Of a DNA stretch of 64,000 nt, positions 51,864 to 60,484 are shown in pieces. The notes under the pieces were generated by a model. The model did not search any database and was not told where the DNA came from. It worked only from the letters and a program-made list of their open reading frames with translations. A program made the position numbers and the translations under genes. The stretch is from positions 1 to 64,000 of the forward strand of contig NZ_JAUAMC010000006.1 in NCBI RefSeq assembly GCF_031010195.1, read 5' to 3'. Numbering within the stretch: position 1 is the stretch's first letter; each line of letters begins with the position of its first letter. Source of the DNA: Halomonas sp. SpR8. Its GTDB lineage: Bacteria; Pseudomonadota; Gammaproteobacteria; Pseudomonadales; Halomonadaceae.

Positions 51864-53186
51864 ATGATGGCCTTTATGAACTTCATGGCGGATCCGCTTA
51901 ACGCCGCCTTTGTCCTCTTCGGTGTTTTCTTCCTGCTGCTTTTCATGGGGTCGCCGATATCGGTAGCGATCGTCTTTTCATCGCTGCTGGTGGGTATCGC
52001 CTACCTTCCTCCAGAAACCGCGCTTTTCATCTCGACCCAGAAGATGTTTTCCGGGCTGGACAGCTTCACCCTGCTCGCCATCCCTTTCTTCATTCTGGCC
52101 GGTGACATCATGAACAAGGGCGGTATCGCCATCCGGCTGATCGACCTGGCTCGCCTGGTGGGAGGGCGGTTGCCGGGCTCCCTCGCGCATACCAATGTCA
52201 TTGCCAATATGCTCTTTGGGGCGATTTCCGGCTCGTCGATTGCCGCCGCAGCGGCAGTTGGCGGCACCATGGGGCCACTGCAGCGCAAGGAGGGCTACGC
52301 GACCAACTACTCCGCCGCCGTCAATATCGCCTCCGCACCGACCGGCATTCTGATTCCCCCCAGTGGTCCGCTGATTCTGTTTTCTCTGGTCTCTGGCGGA
52401 ACCTCGATCTCGGCACTGTTCATTGCTGGCTACATCCCGGGCATGCTGATGGGCCTGACCGTCATGATCGTGGCGGGCATTATCGCCAGGAAGCGCGGCT
52501 ACCGGAGCAGCGTTCGCAGCACGCCTGACGAAGCGCTACAGATCGTTCTTCGCGCCTTACCGGCACTGGGAATGATCGTGGTGATCATCGGCGGTATCGT
52601 CATTGGTGTTTTCACCGCGACCGAGGCGGCGGCGGTGGCCGTACTCTATGCGTTGATTCTCTCGCTGGCCTACCGCATGACCACGCCCCGGGAATATCTG
52701 CGAATTCTCTGTCGCTCGGCGATCCTGACCGCCTCCATTCTGTTTCTTATCGCAGCGTCGGGCGTTATGTCCTATGTCATGACGATCGCGGGCATCCCCG
52801 ACATGATTGCCGATACGATCCTTCAGTTCGACAACCTGATTATCGTTTTTCTGATCATGAACCTGTGTCTTTTGGTCATCGGCTTTTTCATCGATCTGAC
52901 CCCTGCCGTGCTCATCTTCACGCCCATCTTTCTGCCTATCGCCCAGCAAATGGGCATGGACCCGGTGCAGTTCGGCATCATGCTGATCTTCAATCTCGGG
53001 GTCGGCTCGATGACACCACCGGTGGGCAGTGTGCTGTTCGTAGGCTGCTCGATCGCCGGGCTGCGTATCGATCAGGTCGTGAGACCGATTCTGCCGTTCT
53101 TTTTCGCGCTGGTGATCGCTCTGCTGATGGTCACCTACATTCCCTGGCTGTCGCTGGGGCTGCCGCGCCTTTTCGGCCTGATGTAA
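51864..53186 (+). CDS. TRAP transporter 2 large permease (DctM-like)
   Basis: 440 residues from the ATG at 51864 (GAGGGG upstream). Motifs: 'IPFFILAGDIMNKGGIAIRLIDLARLVGGRLPG', 'MLFGAISGSSIAAAAAVGGTMGPLQRKEGY' and 'ILIPPSGPLILFSLVSGG'. Twelve or more membrane segments. With 51356 and the receptor at 49074 it completes transporter 2, probably importing unsaturated uronate oligosaccharides for the neighbouring enzymes. Confidence 0.94.
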   Translation: MMAFMNFMADPLNAAFVLFGVFFLLLFMGSPISVAIVFSSLLVGIAYLPPETALFISTQKMFSGLDSFTLLAIPFFILAGDIMNKGGIAIRLIDLARLVGGRLPGSLAHTNVIANMLFGAISGSSIAAAAAVGGTMGPLQRKEGYATNYSAAVNIASAPTGILIPPSGPLILFSLVSGGTSISALFIAGYIPGMLMGLTVMIVAGIIARKRGYRSSVRSTPDEALQIVLRALPALGMIVVIIGGIVIGVFTATEAAAVAVLYALILSLAYRMTTPREYLRILCRSAILTASILFLIAASGVMSYVMTIAGIPDMIADTILQFDNLIIVFLIMNLCLLVIGFFIDLTPAVLIFTPIFLPIAQQMGMDPVQFGIMLIFNLGVGSMTPPVGSVLFVGCSIAGLRIDQVVRPILPFFFALVIALLMVTYIPWLSLGLPRLFGLM

Positions 53187-53243
53187 CGCGCTTGAATGGA
53201 CGACCCGATCCAATGAAGAGACAGACAAAGTAGAGGAGTTCCC

Positions 53244-53984
53244 ATGTCACGATTTTCACTCACAGGACACACGGCACTGGTCACCGGCGCCAACACCGGT
53301 ATTGGCCGTGCCATCGCCATCGCCATGGCCGAGGCGGGTGCCAGCGTCATCTGCGCCGGGCGTCGCTCGACGCAGGAGACCGTCGACACCATCACCGCGA
53401 ATGGCGGTAACGCCGAGCCGATGATCATCGACTTCGCCGACCCCATGGCGGCCACCGATCTCTTCCAATCACGGCGGATCGATGTGCTGGTCAATAACGC
53501 CGGCATGATTCGCCGCGCCGATGCCACCGACTTCTCCGAACGGGACTGGGACGAGGTGATAGACGTCAACCTCAAGGCGCTCTTTTTCACCTCTCAGGCG
53601 TTCGCCAAAGCGCTGCTGGAGCGCGAGGCCACAGGCAAGATCGTCAATATCGCTTCTCTTCTGAGCTTCCAGGGCGGTATTCGCGTGGCTTCCTACACTG
53701 CCTCCAAGCACGGCGTGGCGGGACTGACCAAAATGCTCGCCAACGAGTGGGCGGCCCACGGTATCAACGTCAATGCGATCGCGCCGGGCTATATCGCCAC
53801 CAACAACACCGAGGCGCTGCGCAATGATCCCGAGCGTTCGGAGGCGATCCTCGCCCGTATTCCCGCCGGCCGCTGGGGCGAACCCCGTGATATCGCTGAC
53901 AGCGCCGTCTTTCTGGCATCGCCGGCCGCCAACTACATCCACGGCACCGTATTGAACGTGGATGGCGGCTGGCTGGCGCGTTGA
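53244..53984 (+). CDS. kduD: 2-dehydro-3-deoxy-D-gluconate 5-dehydrogenase KduD
   Basis: 246-residue short-chain dehydrogenase. Reduces 2,5-diketo-3-deoxygluconate (the KduI product) to 2-keto-3-deoxygluconate. Cofactor motif 'TGANTGIGRAIAIAMAEAGA', 'NNAG' in 'IDVLVNNAGMIRRAD', catalytic Y-x3-K in 'VASYTASKHGVAGLTK', and the KduD-like end 'GTVLNVDGGWLAR'. GAGGAG precedes the ATG. KduI follows 34 bp after its stop. Confidence 0.93.
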   Translation: MSRFSLTGHTALVTGANTGIGRAIAIAMAEAGASVICAGRRSTQETVDTITANGGNAEPMIIDFADPMAATDLFQSRRIDVLVNNAGMIRRADATDFSERDWDEVIDVNLKALFFTSQAFAKALLEREATGKIVNIASLLSFQGGIRVASYTASKHGVAGLTKMLANEWAAHGINVNAIAPGYIATNNTEALRNDPERSEAILARIPAGRWGEPRDIADSAVFLASPAANYIHGTVLNVDGGWLAR

Positions 53985-54018
53985 TTTCTTATTTTTCCAT
54001 CCATCAGGGAGCAACATC

Positions 54019-54855
54019 ATGAGCATGACAACACGATACGGCGCCGGTCCCAATCAGATCGATTCCATGGATACCGCAGCGCTACGTGAAACCTTCATGG
54101 TCGAGGGCCTTTTCACCCCCGGTGAGATCGCCTTCACCTATACCCATCTGGATCGCATGATCGTGGGCGGCGCCGTGCCTCTTCAGTCGCCGCTGACTTT
54201 CGGCGACGGCAGCGATGTCGGCACCCCCTATTTCTTCGATGCGCGCGAGATGGGCATCGCCAACCTGGGGCAGCCGGGCTGGATCGAGATCGACGGGGAG
54301 CGCCATGCGTTGGCCAACCGCGATGTGCTCTACGTCGGTCGCGGGGCGAAAGAGATCAAACTGGGCAGCGATGATGCCGCCAGACCGGCCCGCTTCTACA
54401 TGAACTCAGTGCCCGCCGGCGCGGATGTTCCCCATCGGCTGATTCCGAAGTCGGAAGCGAAAGTCATCACCATGGGCGACAGTGCCAAAAGCAACGTCCG
54501 CTCGCTGGCAATGTATATCCACCCGAAAGTGGCACCCTCGTGCCTGTTGCTGATGGGCATTACTGACCCCGCCCCTCAATCGATCTGGAACACCATGCCG
54601 CCACATCTGCATGAGCGCCGCATGGAGGCCTATTGCTACTTCGATCTAGCCGAAGAGGATCGCGTCATGCACTTCATGGGGCGCCCCGATAACACCCGCC
54701 ATCTGGTGGTCGCCAATGGCGATATCGTGCTGTCGCCGGCCTGGTCGATTCACATGGGTGCCGGCACCGGCCCCTACGCCTTTGTCTGGGGCATGACCGG
54801 AGAAAACCAGGCCTACGAAGATGTCGATCCCGTATCCATTGCGAGTCTGCGCTAA
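54019..54855 (+). CDS. kduI: 5-dehydro-4-deoxy-D-glucuronate isomerase KduI
   Basis: 278 residues, exactly the E. coli KduI length, from the ATG at 54019 (AGGGAGCAAC upstream). Converts 4-deoxy-L-threo-5-hexosulose uronate to 2,5-diketo-3-deoxygluconate. Bicupin zinc motif 'WNTMPPHLHERRMEAYCYFD' with the ligand histidines and glutamate, and 'SPAWSIHMGAGTGPYAFVWGM' at the end. Stop overlaps the next gene by one base, indicating tight coupling. Confidence 0.96.
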   Translation: MSMTTRYGAGPNQIDSMDTAALRETFMVEGLFTPGEIAFTYTHLDRMIVGGAVPLQSPLTFGDGSDVGTPYFFDAREMGIANLGQPGWIEIDGERHALANRDVLYVGRGAKEIKLGSDDAARPARFYMNSVPAGADVPHRLIPKSEAKVITMGDSAKSNVRSLAMYIHPKVAPSCLLLMGITDPAPQSIWNTMPPHLHERRMEAYCYFDLAEEDRVMHFMGRPDNTRHLVVANGDIVLSPAWSIHMGAGTGPYAFVWGMTGENQAYEDVDPVSIASLR

Positions 54856-57311
54856 TGAATCTTCAATCCGGAGAGTCGCTCACCTACTGGCAGGTGCTAC
54901 CGCTGGTGGAAGAGGCCTACGATGTGGCCGACACCACCATGGAAGGCGAGATGGATTCCACCTTCTTCCTGACCAAGGAGAAGAACTGGATTCCGCACAC
55001 CTATCCCTGCCGTACTGCCTATATAGCCGAGCGGCGCGATCGACCACCCGAACCGCAACCGTTACCTGACTGGCAGGGAGCACGCAACGTGCTGCCAATG
55101 GGTTCGCCATGGCTGGACTTGTCGGGGTTCTGGTTCCGCCCTACACGCATCCGTGGCTGGGCGCGGACCGCCATTAAAGCCGAACAGGCGGGCACGGCCC
55201 ATCTGCGCGCGGGGATCTGTGGCACAGCCCGCATTTACGTCAATGGCCGGAGCGCCGGCTGGCTCTCGCCAGCGACCCGCAACGCGATGGCCGAGACTGA
55301 GATCAAGGCCGAGTTGCAGGTCGGCAACAATGATATTGTCTTTCAGTTCGAGGATCTCTGCGAACGCGACGCGGTGATTCGCCTCTCCCTCATCTGGCTT
55401 TCCGGGCCCGCCGCCCAGGTTGGCTATCCCTTCGAGACCGAAGCCGAGACGGTGCGCGAGGTAGAGCGCGCCCTGGAGGCAATGCACCTTGATCGCGCCG
55501 TCTACGATGGCGAGGAGATCGAGCTGGTCTGTCCCCACCCGTTTACGCGAAGCGTGGCGGCCAGGGCGGAAATTGCCGGGCACTTCATGTCTCACGGAAA
55601 ACGGCAGATAGCTTTCGAGATTCCTGCTGGCGCCGAGCGGGTGCGTCTATGCCCATCCCGCGAGCTACCGGCCGACTATCGCTATTTCGATATCACCGTC
55701 AACCACGGAGGCTTCACCACCACGCTGCGGTTGGGTGCCGAGATCACTCACCGCTCCGCGCTCGGCATCCCCGCCGAAACGTTGACCGGCCGAATCGAAG
55801 AGGCGCTCGGCTGGATCGCCGCCAACGCCGAGTCGGATACCGAGCGGGCGCTGGCCTGTCTCGACGAGGGCAGCGAGGCGATGCACGCCACCGCTGAAGG
55901 AATCATCGAGGCGGAGCTGCCGGCCATCGAGCAGTGCCATGACTGCGCCGACTTCTCGCTGGTGCCGCTGCTCTGGTCGCGTATCAATCACGGTCACCGG
56001 CTGTCGCCAACGCTGTTAGCACGTATCGATGCCGCCATCCTTGACTACCGCTACTGGATGGACGAGCCGGGCAACGATGTGCAGTGGTACTTCTCCGAGA
56101 ACCACGCGCTGCTTTTCCACACCGCCTGTTATCTCGCCGGTCATCTGCATTCGGAATCTCGTTTCCGGCGCTCGGGGCGAATCGGTGCCGAGCAGCGCGA
56201 GACGGGGCGACAGAGGCTAATGGCGTGGTTCGACCATTTCGAGAGTGCGGAGATGGCCGAGTTTAACTCTGCCCCCTACTTCCCGATCGACCTCAAGGGT
56301 TTTACCGCCATCCACGCCCTCAGCCCCGACGATATCCTGCGCGAGCGTGCCGCGCGTGCCATCGAACGGCTGGTCACGATCGTCGCCAACTCCGCCCACC
56401 AGGGTTTTCTCACCGGTGCTCAGGGACGCAGCTATCAGCACTCGCTGTGCGTCGCCGATACCCTGGAACTGACCGGATTGGCGCGTTTGCTGTGGCGCAA
56501 AGGTAGTTTCGGCTCCCATGTCCATTGCCTGGCGCAACTGGCGCTGTGCCTGCGCGATCACGGTCTAACGCTGCCCGAGACACTGGGCCAGCGAGCCTGT
56601 TGGCAGGCCGACGAGGGCCAAGAGTGGATCTATCAGCAGGGCGAGAACGGCTTCTCCCGGCTCTATCACTACAAGACCCGCGACACTGCCATGGGCAGCG
56701 CCGCCCGCTACCGCTGGTTCGAGTGGGGCTATCAGGAGACGCTGATTCATGCACGTATCGGTACTGATCCGCACGCCCAGACCTGGATCAATCATCCTGG
56801 TGAACGGGTGCAGGCGGGCTTCGGTCGCCCCTCGTTCTGGGGTGGCTCGGCCAGTATTCCCCGCGTCCAGCAGTACCGCAACCTGGCCATTGTGGTGTTC
56901 GAAGGCCACGACAGCCAGCCGAATTTCACCCACTGCTGGTTCCCCACTCCGGTGTTCGACGAGTGGCAGCTCAACGAGCGCGGCGCGGTGGCCCGTTCGG
57001 GACGCGGCGTGCTGGCGCTGACCACCAGCGGAGCCCCGCGGCTGATGCAGCGCGGCGCTTCCGCCCATCACGAAATACGTGTCCCCGGGCAGCGCAGCTG
57101 GTGGGTCGTGCGGCTGGGGCGCGGCTCCTCTGCGGAAGACTTCCTGGCGCGCCACCAGATCGATCCCGTGCGCGAGCAGCAGGCCTGGGTCGTCGAAGAC
57201 CCTGATTACGGTCGAGTGCTGTTCCACGACGATGGCCGGGTGGAGGCCGAAGGGCGCTTAATAAACCCCAGTGCTTTCACACTGACTGGATATCGTGAGC
57301 TTCTCGACTAA
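54855..57311 (+). CDS. 818-residue protein of the uronate cassette, possible carbohydrate-active enzyme
   Basis: I do not recognise a named family. It starts in the kduI stop and is the last gene of the dctQM-kduDI transcript. The N-terminal third has strand-rich sequence resembling a carbohydrate-binding jelly roll ('LDLSGFWFRPTRIRGWARTAI', 'ICGTARIYVNGRSAGW'). The middle (about 330-630) is helical with polar/aromatic tracts, notably W411 to H417 in 'WYFSENHALLFHTACYLAGHL' and 'NSAPYFPIDLKGF', like an (alpha/alpha) toroid of lyases and hydrolases. The C-terminus is strand-rich again. No signal peptide, so probably cytoplasmic. A lyase or glycosidase acting on imported uronate oligosaccharides is an inference. 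Confidence 0.6.
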   Translation: MNLQSGESLTYWQVLPLVEEAYDVADTTMEGEMDSTFFLTKEKNWIPHTYPCRTAYIAERRDRPPEPQPLPDWQGARNVLPMGSPWLDLSGFWFRPTRIRGWARTAIKAEQAGTAHLRAGICGTARIYVNGRSAGWLSPATRNAMAETEIKAELQVGNNDIVFQFEDLCERDAVIRLSLIWLSGPAAQVGYPFETEAETVREVERALEAMHLDRAVYDGEEIELVCPHPFTRSVAARAEIAGHFMSHGKRQIAFEIPAGAERVRLCPSRELPADYRYFDITVNHGGFTTTLRLGAEITHRSALGIPAETLTGRIEEALGWIAANAESDTERALACLDEGSEAMHATAEGIIEAELPAIEQCHDCADFSLVPLLWSRINHGHRLSPTLLARIDAAILDYRYWMDEPGNDVQWYFSENHALLFHTACYLAGHLHSESRFRRSGRIGAEQRETGRQRLMAWFDHFESAEMAEFNSAPYFPIDLKGFTAIHALSPDDILRERAARAIERLVTIVANSAHQGFLTGAQGRSYQHSLCVADTLELTGLARLLWRKGSFGSHVHCLAQLALCLRDHGLTLPETLGQRACWQADEGQEWIYQQGENGFSRLYHYKTRDTAMGSAARYRWFEWGYQETLIHARIGTDPHAQTWINHPGERVQAGFGRPSFWGGSASIPRVQQYRNLAIVVFEGHDSQPNFTHCWFPTPVFDEWQLNERGAVARSGRGVLALTTSGAPRLMQRGASAHHEIRVPGQRSWWVVRLGRGSSAEDFLARHQIDPVREQQAWVVEDPDYGRVLFHDDGRVEAEGRLINPSAFTLTGYRELLD

Positions 57312-57372
57312 CGCGTGCACGGTAGCGGTTACGACAATCTGGAAAGCCTATGCGGGGGGGGCTGTCGTTGGT

Positions 57373-57483
57373 TTAACCCCCCGACCAGCCCATCCAAATC
57401 GGCACATAGACCACCAATAGCAGCACCCCGATCAACCCCAGCAGGTAAGGGATGATCGCTCGGGTAATGCGCTCCAGCGGCAG
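57373..57483 (-). repeat. Right copy of the 111-bp dctM-end repeat
   Basis: Direct repeat of 47720-47830, same orientation, 4 mismatches, all silent in the dctM frame. Together the two copies flank 47831-57372. Confidence 0.88.
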
Positions 57484-58635
57484 TTGCGTGATCGAAGAGG
57501 CCACATAGAGGTTAATCGCCACCGGCGGGGTAATCATGCCAATGGAGAGCCCCACCACGATAATCAAACCAAAGTGGATCGGGTCAATCCCCAGCTGCAG
57601 CACCAGCGGCAGCAGCACTGGCGTAAGAATAATCAGCGCACTGGCGGTTTCGATAAACACCCCGGTGAGCAGAATAATCCCCACAATCAGCAGCATAATC
57701 ACGTAAGGATTGGTGGAGAGCGACAGCACCGCCTGGGCAATTGCCCCCGGCACCTGCCAGCTCGACAGCGTCCAACTCAGCACCGCCGACATGGCAATTA
57801 CCAGCATGATCACCGCCGTGGTCATCGCCGAGCGGATCAGTAGCTTGTAAATCTGGGCCAGGTTCAGGTCACGATAAACAAACAGCGACACCAGCATGGC
57901 GTAGTTCACCGCCACCACCGCCGCCTCTGAAGGTGTGAAAATCCCCGAGAAGATGCCGCCGAGGATAATCACCGGCGTCATCAGGCCCCAACTGGCGTCT
58001 TTAAAGGTCGTCCAGATGGTCGCAAGCGACAGCGGCGTACCCTTGGGGTACTGGCGCTTATAGGCCTGAGCAATCGCAATAGCCATTAACCCCAGCCCCA
58101 TCGCCAGCCCCGGCAAAAAGCCGTTGAGAAACAGCTTGGAGACGGACTGCTGGGCGATCACCGCGTAAATAATCATCGGCACCGAGGGCGGAATCACCAC
58201 TCCTATCGTTCCGCTGGCAGCGATTAAGCTGGCCGCTGAAGCCGGGTCGTAGCCTTTACGCTTAAGCTCCGGCACCAGGCTTGAACCCACCGCCGCGGTC
58301 GTCGCCGCACCGGAGCCGGAGATCGCCGCAAAGAACATGCCCGCCATCACCGAGACTACCGAAAGCCCGCCGCGCATAAAGCCGACCAGCGAATCGGCAA
58401 AGCTAACCAGCTTTTCGCTGACCTTGCCCTGGGCCATTAAATCCCCGGCGAGGATAAACATTGGGATCGCCACCAAAGCAAAGGAGTTAATGCCCTGGAA
58501 CATCTGCTGGGTGACCACCATCAGCGGCACGCCGGACTGATACAGCGCGTAGAGTGTGCTGGCGCCAATCGCAAAGGCGATCGGCACGCCCAGCAGCATA
58601 AACAGCAAGAACAGCCCAAACAGCAGCAGGGTCAT
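57373..58635 (-). CDS. TRAP transporter 3 large permease (DctM-like)
   Basis: 420 residues. Motifs: 'LVAIPMFILAGDLMAQGKVSEKLVSFADSLVG', 'FAAISGSGAATTAAVGSSLVPELKRKGYDPA' and 'VVIPPSVPMIIYAVIAQQSVSKLFLNGFLPG'. Its 3' end (57373-57483) is duplicated at 47720-47830, on the far side of the uronate cassette. Stop TTA region and final residues WMGWSGG are shared by both copies. Overlaps the small permease by four bases. Confidence 0.94.
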   Translation of the reverse strand: MTLLLFGLFLLFMLLGVPIAFAIGASTLYALYQSGVPLMVVTQQMFQGINSFALVAIPMFILAGDLMAQGKVSEKLVSFADSLVGFMRGGLSVVSVMAGMFFAAISGSGAATTAAVGSSLVPELKRKGYDPASAASLIAASGTIGVVIPPSVPMIIYAVIAQQSVSKLFLNGFLPGLAMGLGLMAIAIAQAYKRQYPKGTPLSLATIWTTFKDASWGLMTPVIILGGIFSGIFTPSEAAVVAVNYAMLVSLFVYRDLNLAQIYKLLIRSAMTTAVIMLVIAMSAVLSWTLSSWQVPGAIAQAVLSLSTNPYVIMLLIVGIILLTGVFIETASALIILTPVLLPLVLQLGIDPIHFGLIIVVGLSIGMITPPVAINLYVASSITQLPLERITRAIIPYLLGLIGVLLLVVYVPIWMGWSGG

Positions 58636-59156
58636 AGCGACTCCTCCTGGGGCTGGGACGTCTCGCCGTTCATCAGCAGCTCAACAATATCGACCAGCGC
58701 ATACCAGGCCATCATCGCCGCGCAGATCGGCATCACCGCGTAGACGTAGGTCATCGACAGCCGCAGCGAGGCGGATTTCTGAAAGCTCTGCACCTGCATA
58801 TAGCGGTAGCCAATCACGATCAGCGTGATCATAAACGCCAGCACAATCAGCAGAGCGGCAATCCGCGCGATCTGGCGCAGGCGGCCGGGCAGGGCATCGA
58901 CCACAAAGGTTACGGCGATGTGCCGCCCGCGCTGGAATGCCAAAGTGCCCGCTAAAAAGGTGATCCAAACCAGCAGAAAGCGGGCGACTTCTTCCGTCCA
59001 GCCCACCGCGGTGAACAGCACCCGTGAGACAATCTGCAGGGTAATCACCCCAATCAGCGCCGCCATGCCCGCAAAGACCACGGGCTGCAGGATGGCGTCC
59101 AGAAAACGTTCAGTACGCTGTAGCAAGGTTACCAATGGGTGCGTGTGAGTGGGCAC
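58632..59156 (-). CDS. TRAP transporter 3 small permease (DctQ-like)
   Basis: 174 residues, four membrane helices with the family tract 'RVLFTAVGWTEEVARFLLVWITFLAGTLAFQRGRHIAVTFV' region. The stop overlaps the large permease by four bases. The receptor gene lies directly upstream with no gap. Confidence 0.92.
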   Translation of the reverse strand: MPTHTHPLVTLLQRTERFLDAILQPVVFAGMAALIGVITLQIVSRVLFTAVGWTEEVARFLLVWITFLAGTLAFQRGRHIAVTFVVDALPGRLRQIARIAALLIVLAFMITLIVIGYRYMQVQSFQKSASLRLSMTYVYAVMPICAAMMAWYALVDIVELLMNGETSQPQEESL

Positions 59157-60194
59157 TTACTTCACTGCCTCCTGGATGCGTTGCAGGTAGTCGCCGAACT
59201 GATCACCGTACTGCTCATACACCGGGGCAACGGCTTCCTGGAAGGCGGCGATATCCGGTGACTCGTTAATTTCCATGCCCGCCTCGGCCAATTCGGCTAA
59301 CTGCTCGGCTTCCATGATGGCGTTCTGTTCCCTGGCATAGGCAGAGGCTTCGCTGGCGGCATCAAGCACAATCTCCTGAACTTCCTCTTGCAGGCCGTTC
59401 CAGGCGGGTAAGCTCATAATGAAAATTGCGGGCGCATAGATATGCCGCGTCATGGTGAGGTAGTCCTGAGTTTCCGCCAGGTTAAAGGCATGGATGGCGT
59501 TAACCGGGTTCTCCTGACCATCAATCGTGCCCTGTTGCAGCGCGGTCAGCGCTTCTGTCCAGGCCATGGGCACGGCATTGGCACCGAGCTCGCGGAACGT
59601 ATCCACGTAGACCTCGTTCTGGATCACGCGCAGTGTCAGGCCGTCGAGATCTTCGGGCGCATTGATGGCGTTCTGACTATTGGTGATATTGCGAAAGCCA
59701 CGTTCAGCAAAGGCCAGCCCCTTAAGGTTCACATTCTCTAACTTGGCCAGTATTTCCTGGCCGATCTCGCCATCCAGCACGGCGTAAGCGGATTCAGCGC
59801 TTGGAAACAGGAACGGCAGTTCAAACACCGAGAACTCATCAACGAAGTTGGCCACCGGCCCGTTGGTGATCACGCCCATATCGACGGTGCCGATCTGCAT
59901 GCCTTCCAGAAGGGTGCGCTCGTCGCCCAGTGAGGCGTTGGGGAATATCTCTACCGAGACCGCGCCGTCGGTCTGTTCGCTGACCAACTGCTGAAAGCGT
60001 TCGGCGGCGATATGGTAAGTATCTTCTGTATTTACCACGGTTGCTAAGCGCAGGTTAATAGGGGTAATTTCCTCGGCCTGGGCCATTAGCGGCAAACCCA
60101 ACAGGCCAGCGCACAGCAAGGTTAGGTTTAACTGTTTGAATTTACTTGTATAACAGGATGCGGCGTGAGCGGTAAAACGGGCGCGATTATTCAC
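59157..60194 (-). CDS. TRAP transporter 3 substrate-binding protein (DctP-like)
   Basis: 345 residues from a GTG at 60194 that follows AGGAGATAAT. The signal region ends at 'GLPLMAQAEE'. DctP family: 'LRLATVVNTEDTYHIAAERFQQLVSEQTDG' and 'DLDGLTLRVIQNEVYVDTFRELGANAVPMAWTEALTALQQGTIDGQENP' region. It is a close paralogue of the receptor at 62885-63880; long tracts such as 'SLGDERTLLEGMQIGTVDMG' are identical. Ligand probably a small carboxylic acid; the adjacent 2-hydroxyacid dehydrogenase-like gene makes a hydroxyacid plausible. Confidence 0.93.
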   Translation of the reverse strand: MNNRARFTAHAASCYTSKFKQLNLTLLCAGLLGLPLMAQAEEITPINLRLATVVNTEDTYHIAAERFQQLVSEQTDGAVSVEIFPNASLGDERTLLEGMQIGTVDMGVITNGPVANFVDEFSVFELPFLFPSAESAYAVLDGEIGQEILAKLENVNLKGLAFAERGFRNITNSQNAINAPEDLDGLTLRVIQNEVYVDTFRELGANAVPMAWTEALTALQQGTIDGQENPVNAIHAFNLAETQDYLTMTRHIYAPAIFIMSLPAWNGLQEEVQEIVLDAASEASAYAREQNAIMEAEQLAELAEAGMEINESPDIAAFQEAVAPVYEQYGDQFGDYLQRIQEAVK

Positions 60195-60484
60195 ATTATC
60201 TCCTAGTGGTGGCTGTTCTTATTATCTTGGTGGGTTTCATCTATACCACATCGAACTAACAGGGCAAATTACTTATTTTTATTCCACTATTCGCGATAAT
60301 AATCCAAAAAATCTTTATAGATCTTGGGCTTGAGTGGTTTGAAGGTTAGCGCTAGCCTGCAAGCATTAACGATTGATTAACTGCCTTGGAAAGCGATGGT
60401 AAGGCTTGGCCGGTGGTGAGTCTTGCTAACCATGTTCTTACTAACCAATAACCATGGCGACGCCAGCTAAAACAGGAATAACCA

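Noticed and set aside
52557..53228. 223-residue His/Asp/Gln-rich frame opposite the TRAP 2 large permease
   Set aside because: Low-complexity antisense of a membrane protein gene, without initiation signals.
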